In this document: positions 60,454 through 64,000 of the stretch, one piece after another | Layout of the letters: each line of letters begins with the position of its first letter | How positions within the stretch are numbered: the stretch's first letter is position 1 | Assembly: GCF_013409505.1 (NCBI RefSeq) | Contig: NZ_JACCBN010000001.1 | Span: forward strand, 4,402,001-4,466,000 | Source of the DNA: Actinomycetospora corticicola | GTDB lineage: Bacteria > Actinomycetota > Actinomycetes > Mycobacteriales > Pseudonocardiaceae | DNA length: 64,000 bases | Direction of reading: 5' to 3' | Position numbers and translations under genes: made by a program | Notes under the pieces: model-generated | Databases searched by the model: none | Told to the model about the DNA's origin: nothing | Seen by the model: only the letters and a program-made list of their open reading frames with translations

Positions 60454-60944
60454 GGACACGCCTGCGCTCCGGGCTGCGGATCGGCCTCCCGGTCGGGCTG
60501 CTGCTCGCGGCGGTCGGCGCGGCGGGCCTGCTCTCGGGCGCGGGCGTGTGGCTCACCGCGACGCTCGGTCCGACCGCCTACCTGCTCGTCGCCCATCCCC
60601 GGGACGTCACCGCCCGCGCCCGCAACGCGATCGTCGGCCACGGCTCCGCTCTCGTCCTGGGCCTGCTCGCACTCGCCGTGTTCGGGCTGTGGAACGCGCC
60701 GTCGGTGGCGGTGACCCACCACGAGACCTGGGTCCAGATCGCGGCACAGGGCTGTGCGGTCGCGCTGACGCTGGTGGTGCTGACCGTCGCCGATGCCCAC
60801 CACGCCCCGGCCGGCGCGACCGCCCTGCTCGTCAGTTCCGGCATCGCGGCGCCCGGACTCCCGCTGCTCGGACTCGTCGTCGGGCTGGTGATCGTGCTCG
60901 CCGTCGCCCCACTGCTGGCGCGCCTCGCGGGCCCCGTGCGCTGA
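60450..60944 (+). CDS. HPP family membrane protein
   Basis: The 164-residue protein has four to five membrane segments. It carries the HPP-type motif in LTATLGPTAYLLVAHPRDVTARARNAIVGHG and VLTVADAHHAPAGATALLVSS. In cyanobacteria HPP proteins take part in nitrite transport, but actinobacterial members are uncharacterised. Start ATG at 60450 overlaps the upstream stop (ATGA). It ends before two terminator hairpins. Confidence 0.88.
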   Translation: MRTRLRSGLRIGLPVGLLLAAVGAAGLLSGAGVWLTATLGPTAYLLVAHPRDVTARARNAIVGHGSALVLGLLALAVFGLWNAPSVAVTHHETWVQIAAQGCAVALTLVVLTVADAHHAPAGATALLVSSGIAAPGLPLLGLVVGLVIVLAVAPLLARLAGPVR

Positions 60945-61005
60945 ACCGCGCCGGTGCGGCCGACCCGCGGGAGGACCCGACGTCGGGAAGGGGAGGACGA
61001 CGAGA

Positions 61006-61034
61006 GCCCCGGCCGCTCGAGGAGCGACCGGGGC
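61006..61034. terminator. Terminator hairpin after the HPP gene
   Basis: Arms GCCCCGG then CGCTC pair with GAGCG then CCGGGGC around a short loop, with one mismatch. It lies 62 bases after the HPP stop, between convergent genes. Confidence 0.65.
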
Positions 61035-61060
61035 CGTGCCGGGGGAGCGTTCTCGCGGGA

Positions 61061-61089
61061 CCCTGCCCGCCCCCCTCGTGCGGGCAGGG
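61061..61089. terminator. Terminator hairpin after the acyl-CoA dehydrogenase gene
   Basis: Ten-base arms CCCTGCCCGC and GCGGGCAGGG pair perfectly around a nine-base loop, just five bases beyond the leftward stop at 61094. Confidence 0.7.
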
Positions 61090-61093
61090 AGTC

Positions 61094-62305
61094 TCAGGCG
61101 ATGTGCCGGCCGGAGATGTTGCGGGCGATGACGAGCTGCTGGATCTGCTCGGTGCCCTCGAAGATGTCGTAGATCTTCGAGTCCCGGTGCATGCGCTCCA
61201 CCGGGTGCTCGCGGGAGTAGCCCGCGCCGCCGAGGATCTGGATGGCCCGCTCCGTGGCCCACACCGCGACGCGGCCGGCCTTGAGCTTGGACATCGAGCC
61301 CTCGCCCGCCTCGAACGGCACGCCGTTGCGGCCCATCCAGGCGGCCCGCCAGACGAGCAGGCGGGCGGCGTCGATCTCGGTCTTCATGTCCGCGAGGGTG
61401 AACGCGATCGACTGGTTGTCGATGATCGGACGGCCGAACGTCTCCCGGCCCTTCGCGTACTCGAGGGCGTACTCGTAGGCGCCGCGGGCGATGCCGATGG
61501 CCTGCGAGCCCACCGTGGGGCGGGAGAGCTCGAAGGTCTGCATCGCGGCCGACCCCTGCGAACGCTTGCCCTCGCGCGCCTTGGCGAGGCGCTCGTCGAG
61601 CTTCTCCTTGCCGCCGAGCAGGCACGAGCCGGGCACGACGACGTCGTCGAGGAAGACGTCGGCGGTGTGCGAGGCCCGCAGCCCCATCTTCTTGATCTTG
61701 CGCGTCGACTCCAGCCCCGGCGTGTTCGGCGGGATGATGAAGCCGGCCTGGCCGCGGGTGCCCAGCGACGGGTCGACGACGGCCTGGACGACGTGGATGT
61801 TCGCGATCCCGCCGTTGGTGGCCCACGCCTTCGCGCCGGAGAGCGTCCACTGGTCCTTGGCCTCGTCGTAGACGGCCTTGGTCCGCATGGCGCCGACGTC
61901 GGAGCCCGACTCGGGCTCGGAGGAGCAGAAGGCGGCGACCTTGACGTCGTCGGCGTCGCCGTAGCACTGCGGGATCCACTCGACCATCTGCTCGGGCGTG
62001 CCCGAGGAGAAGATGCCGGCGACGGCGAGGGTGGTGCCGAAGATGGCCATGCCGATGCCGCCGTCGCCCCAGAAGAGCTCCTCGTTGACGATCGGCAGCG
62101 AGAGGCCGGTCTCGTCGCCCCAGAAGGACGCGAGCGTCTCGAAGTTGTAGAGCTCGATCTTCGCGGCCTCCTGCAGGACGGGCCACGGGGTGGCCTCGCG
62201 CTCGTCCCACTCCTCGGCCGCGGGCCGGATCACCTCGGCGGCGAACCCGTGGGCCCAGTCCTTGAGGTCGGTGTGCTCCTCGGACAGTTCCATGGAGAAA
62301 GTCAT
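61094..62305 (-). CDS. Acyl-CoA dehydrogenase
   Basis: The 403-residue FAD enzyme has MELSEEHTDLKDWAHGFAAE, AAFCSSEPESGSDVGAMRTK, WTLSGAKAWATNGGIANIHV, AQAIGIARGAYEYAL-type helices (SQAIGIARGAYEYALEYAKG), GGAGYSREHPVERMHRDSKI and the catalytic Glu in YDIFEGTEQIQQLVIARN. It resembles actinobacterial dehydrogenases for branched or long-chain acyl-CoA, sometimes in steroid degradation. It is 10 bases downstream of the SCP2 gene and co-transcribed. The divergent TetR gene probably regulates both. Confidence 0.95.
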   Translation of the reverse strand: MTFSMELSEEHTDLKDWAHGFAAEVIRPAAEEWDEREATPWPVLQEAAKIELYNFETLASFWGDETGLSLPIVNEELFWGDGGIGMAIFGTTLAVAGIFSSGTPEQMVEWIPQCYGDADDVKVAAFCSSEPESGSDVGAMRTKAVYDEAKDQWTLSGAKAWATNGGIANIHVVQAVVDPSLGTRGQAGFIIPPNTPGLESTRKIKKMGLRASHTADVFLDDVVVPGSCLLGGKEKLDERLAKAREGKRSQGSAAMQTFELSRPTVGSQAIGIARGAYEYALEYAKGRETFGRPIIDNQSIAFTLADMKTEIDAARLLVWRAAWMGRNGVPFEAGEGSMSKLKAGRVAVWATERAIQILGGAGYSREHPVERMHRDSKIYDIFEGTEQIQQLVIARNISGRHIA

Positions 62306-62315
62306 GATCGCTGCC

Positions 62316-62864
62316 TTACGCCGAGGGGATCGTGAACATCTTCTGCAGGGCGGTGGCGAAGCCGACGTCGCCCGAGACCTTGAGCTTGCGGGTCATGAAC
62401 AGCGTGATCGGGTTGGCGTTGTTCGTGACCACCTTGAGGAACTCCGTGCCGTTCATGAACAGCTCGGTGCGGGGCTCCTCGTCGAGGCTGGTGGACACGT
62501 TGCAGACGCCGTGCTGCATGGCGGTCTGGTAGTCGTCGCTGCCGCCGCCGGGCGCACCGGTCACGTGCCAGTGCACGACCTGGCGCTTCGAGCCGGCGCC
62601 CTTCGACGAGTAGAACTCGCTCATCCGACCGAAGATCGCGTCGATGACGGGGCGGCGGGCGTCGGAGTTCATCACCGCCTCGAGCTGCGACTTGCTCGCG
62701 CCCTTGACGAGCCGCGCGAACACCGAGGCGTCGACGGTCTTCGCACCCTCGGGCTCGGCCAGCGCGTCGCGCAGGGCCCCGACGAGCTCGTCGTCGGACA
62801 GCTTCTTGAGGTCGACGCTGCGACCCAGCTCGTTGACGTCGATCTTCTCGGCCACGGTCTCCAC
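62316..62864 (-). CDS. SCP2 sterol-binding-domain protein
   Basis: The 182-residue protein has an SCP2-like C-terminal domain (QVVHWHVTGAPGGGSDDYQT, GVCNVSTSLDEEPRTELFMN, NANPITLFMTRKLKVSGDVG) and an N-terminal helical region. SCP2 proteins carry fatty-acyl or sterol ligands. With the acyl-CoA dehydrogenase next to it, a role in lipid or sterol breakdown is likely. It is first in the leftward operon. Confidence 0.92.
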   Translation of the reverse strand: METVAEKIDVNELGRSVDLKKLSDDELVGALRDALAEPEGAKTVDASVFARLVKGASKSQLEAVMNSDARRPVIDAIFGRMSEFYSSKGAGSKRQVVHWHVTGAPGGGSDDYQTAMQHGVCNVSTSLDEEPRTELFMNGTEFLKVVTNNANPITLFMTRKLKVSGDVGFATALQKMFTIPSA

Positions 62865-62907
62865 TCCGACGTGAGGTTCCAGGTACCAGCGGTCCCGCTG
62901 ACGTTCG

Positions 62908-62923
62908 CTACTTTACGCAGTAG
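62908..62923. promoter_or_regulatory. Putative TetR operator between divergent genes
   Basis: CTACTTTACGCAGTAG has five-base inverted arms (CTACT and AGTAG). It lies in the 75-base gap between the SCP2 start and the TetR start. The TAAGAT at 62928 is a possible -10 box for the TetR gene. Confidence 0.5.
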
Positions 62924-62939
62924 TAGATAAGATGCAAGC

Positions 62940-63563
62940 GTGACCTCCGGGACCCGCCGCCGCCTCGCGCCCGACGTGCGCCGTCGCCAGGTGCTCGACG
63001 CGGCCGTCGCGGTGTTCTCCGAGGAGGGCCTGCACGGGGCGTCGATGGACGCCATCGCGGCCCGGGCGGGCGTGTCGAAACCGCTGGTCTACGCCCACGG
63101 CGGCACGAAGGACGAGCTGTTCGCCGCGTGCCTGGCCCGGGAGGCGGACCGGCTCGTCTCGACGTTGACCACGGCCGCTCTTCCCGACGACGGGTCGGGG
63201 GCCTCCAGCGCGGACGCGCGGCTGCGGCGGGCCCTCCGGGCCTTCTTCGGCGCCGTCACCACGCACCGCCAGGGCTGGACGGTCCTCTACCGGCAGGCCT
63301 CGACCGGGGAGTTCGCCGGCACCGTCGACGCCGCCCGCCGCGGCATCGTCCGGCGCGCCGCGGAGCTGCTCGCCGCCGAGCTGGGCGGGTCGGCCGAGGC
63401 GGCGGAACCCGTCGCCCACACCCTGGTCGGCGCCGCCGAGGGGCTGACCGACTGGTGGCTCGGGGCGGAACGCCCGGCCGGTGACCAGGAACCCGCCGAC
63501 CTCCTGGCCGACATGCTCATGGCGGTGGTCTGGCCGGGACTGGACGCGCTGCGCCGGCCCTGA
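62940..63563 (+). CDS. TetR-family transcriptional regulator
   Basis: The 207-residue repressor has an N-terminal helix-turn-helix (RRRQVLDAAVAVFSEEGLHG, DAIAARAGVSKPLVYAHGGT) and a C-terminal ligand domain (RRALRAFFGAVTTHRQGWTV). The divergent position suggests it represses the SCP2-acyl-CoA dehydrogenase operon, with an acyl-CoA or sterol ligand as inducer. GTG at 62940 is only about seven bases after a possible -10 box and has no ribosome-binding site, so the mRNA may be leaderless. Confidence 0.93.
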   Translation: MTSGTRRRLAPDVRRRQVLDAAVAVFSEEGLHGASMDAIAARAGVSKPLVYAHGGTKDELFAACLAREADRLVSTLTTAALPDDGSGASSADARLRRALRAFFGAVTTHRQGWTVLYRQASTGEFAGTVDAARRGIVRRAAELLAAELGGSAEAAEPVAHTLVGAAEGLTDWWLGAERPAGDQEPADLLADMLMAVVWPGLDALRRP

Positions 63564-63579
63564 TCCCGTGGCAGCTCCC

Positions 63580-63622
63580 GTGGCAGCGAAGCGTCGTTGC
63601 TGTCATCCAGTGGCAGGTTTGC
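63580..63622. repeat. Short repeat family B, copy 4
   Basis: It reads GTGGCAGCGAAGCGTCGTTG then CTGTCATCCAGTGGCAGG, with the direct repeat GTGGCAG at both ends. It starts 17 bases after the TetR stop. Confidence 0.8.
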
Positions 63623-63650
63623 CGCATCGTCGGAGCGGCCCCGGTCCGGC

Positions 63651-63708
63651 GATCGCATTCTCTCGGTCCGTCTAGCTCTCGTGCGAGAGAGCCGGATACA
63701 CCGCGATC
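63651..63708. repeat. Repeat family D, copy 1
   Basis: It begins GATCGCATTCTCTCGG and ends GATACACCGCGATC, with GTCTAGC and GCGAGAGAGCC inside. A second copy follows after seven bases. Confidence 0.65.
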
Positions 63709-63715
63709 CCCCGTC

Positions 63716-63772
63716 GATCGCGCCGTCTACGGTTGTCTAGCCCAGGAGCGAGAGAACCCGATACGGCGCGAT
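63716..63772. repeat. Repeat family D, copy 2
   Basis: It begins GATCGCGCCGTCTACGG and ends GATACGGCGCGATG, with GTCTAGC and GCGAGAGAACC inside at the same spacing as copy 1. Confidence 0.65.
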
Positions 63773-63777
63773 GGCGC

Positions 63778-63835
63778 GCGAGATGTACATGGGGCAGGGT
63801 CGCGGGCTCGGGCCCATGCCTCACGTGGACCTCGC
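63778..63835. repeat. Palindromic repeat family C, copy 3
   Basis: Ends GCGAGATGTACAT and GCCTCACGTGGACCTCGC match the family C arms. It overlaps no gene. Confidence 0.65.
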
Positions 63836-63870
63836 GGCGAGGGCGCGCACCCTCCGGATCACCGGCCGGC

Positions 63871-63929
63871 GCGAGGTTCACAACAAGCAGGTCTGCGGGC
63901 CGTCGGACATGCCTCACGTGAACCTCGCG
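63871..63929. repeat. Palindromic repeat family C, copy 4
   Basis: Ends GCGAGGTTCAC and GTGAACCTCGC form a perfect 11-base inverted repeat. It shares GCCTCACGTGAACCTCGC with copy 1 at 43391. Confidence 0.75.
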
Positions 63930-63953
63930 AACCGAGGTCGGGCTCACCGCCCC

Positions 63954-64000
63954 GAATGAGCGGCACCTTCGCAGCATGTATGCGCGCGAGAGTGCCGTTC
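63954..64000. repeat. 51-bp palindromic element, family A, cut by the window end
   Basis: It starts GAATGAGCGGCAC, contains GCAGCAT and ends at the window edge in GAGAGTGCCGTTC. Its orientation is opposite to that at 41021. The full length is expected at about 64004. Confidence 0.8.

Noticed and set aside
58467-62210. A 1247-codon frame joining the acyl-CoA dehydrogenase to upstream sequence
   Set aside because: Upstream of 59711 it runs through other genes in the wrong frame or strand. Family length (about 400 residues) fits the ATG at 59711.

Overview
The window is high-GC (about 72-74%) actinobacterial chromosome. Gene content points to a mycolata/Pseudonocardiaceae-type organism, possibly Pseudonocardia or Actinomycetospora: a RecC-type nuclease, an F420-dependent reductase, a mycothiol-dependent enzyme, SoxR, an LpqY/Sug-like sugar transporter, actinobacterial DUF families, many GTG starts and ATGA/GTGA overlaps. 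There is no rRNA to fix the genus. I found no rRNA, tRNA, CRISPR array, integrase or classical transposase.

Layout. 1-1756 is the 5' part of recC, running off the left edge. 1826-4336 holds small genes, including an F420-dependent reductase and an L,D-transpeptidase. 4323-9822 is a leftward block encoding a likely flavin-based extracytoplasmic electron-transfer chain (ferric-reductase-like membrane flavoprotein, FMN-binding protein, ApbE flavin transferase) with an OmpR-type two-component system upstream. 9984-12322 has a P-loop kinase and two EcsC-family proteins. 12383-15956 has an unknown 633-residue protein and a DUF2786 gene with a small partner. 16245-18419 carries soxR, a BtuF-like binding protein and an EI24 membrane protein. 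18893-19325 is a frameshifted TPR-type gene.

19448-27610 is a four-gene Wadjet (Jet) plasmid-defence operon, transcribed leftward in the order jetC-jetA-jetB-jetD. Short palindromic repeats sit at two of its gene junctions and inside jetC. 27705-34077 has yaaA, two serine hydrolases, a cation exchanger with a coupled hydrolase, and a membrane protein. 34137-42777 is an alpha-glucoside uptake and utilisation locus: a binding protein, two permeases and an ATPase read leftward, a LacI-type regulator and a DUF4032 protein read rightward, and a GH13 glucosidase. Three AAGCGCTT-type operators link them.

42998-51270 is mixed metabolism: HNH nuclease, TenA, aldo/keto reductase, asparagine synthase, NUDIX, DUF3024, AhpD-like and beta-hydroxyacid dehydrogenase genes, and a GH6 lipoprotein. 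51455-54457 encodes a cellulose-synthase-like glycosyltransferase with a long disordered tail, beside the GH6 gene. 54793-63563 has a phosphoesterase, an SRPBCC protein, a P450, an antibiotic-response-type protein, two acyl-CoA dehydrogenases, an SCP2 protein, a mycothiol-dependent enzyme, an HPP membrane protein and a TetR regulator.

The most unusual feature is a set of at least five families of short (about 45-60 bp) palindromic repeats scattered between genes. One 51-bp copy is embedded in frame in jetC, and the last 430 bases contain four of the families back to back. An 11-base word, CCGTCGTCGGG, also recurs about 20 times on both strands.
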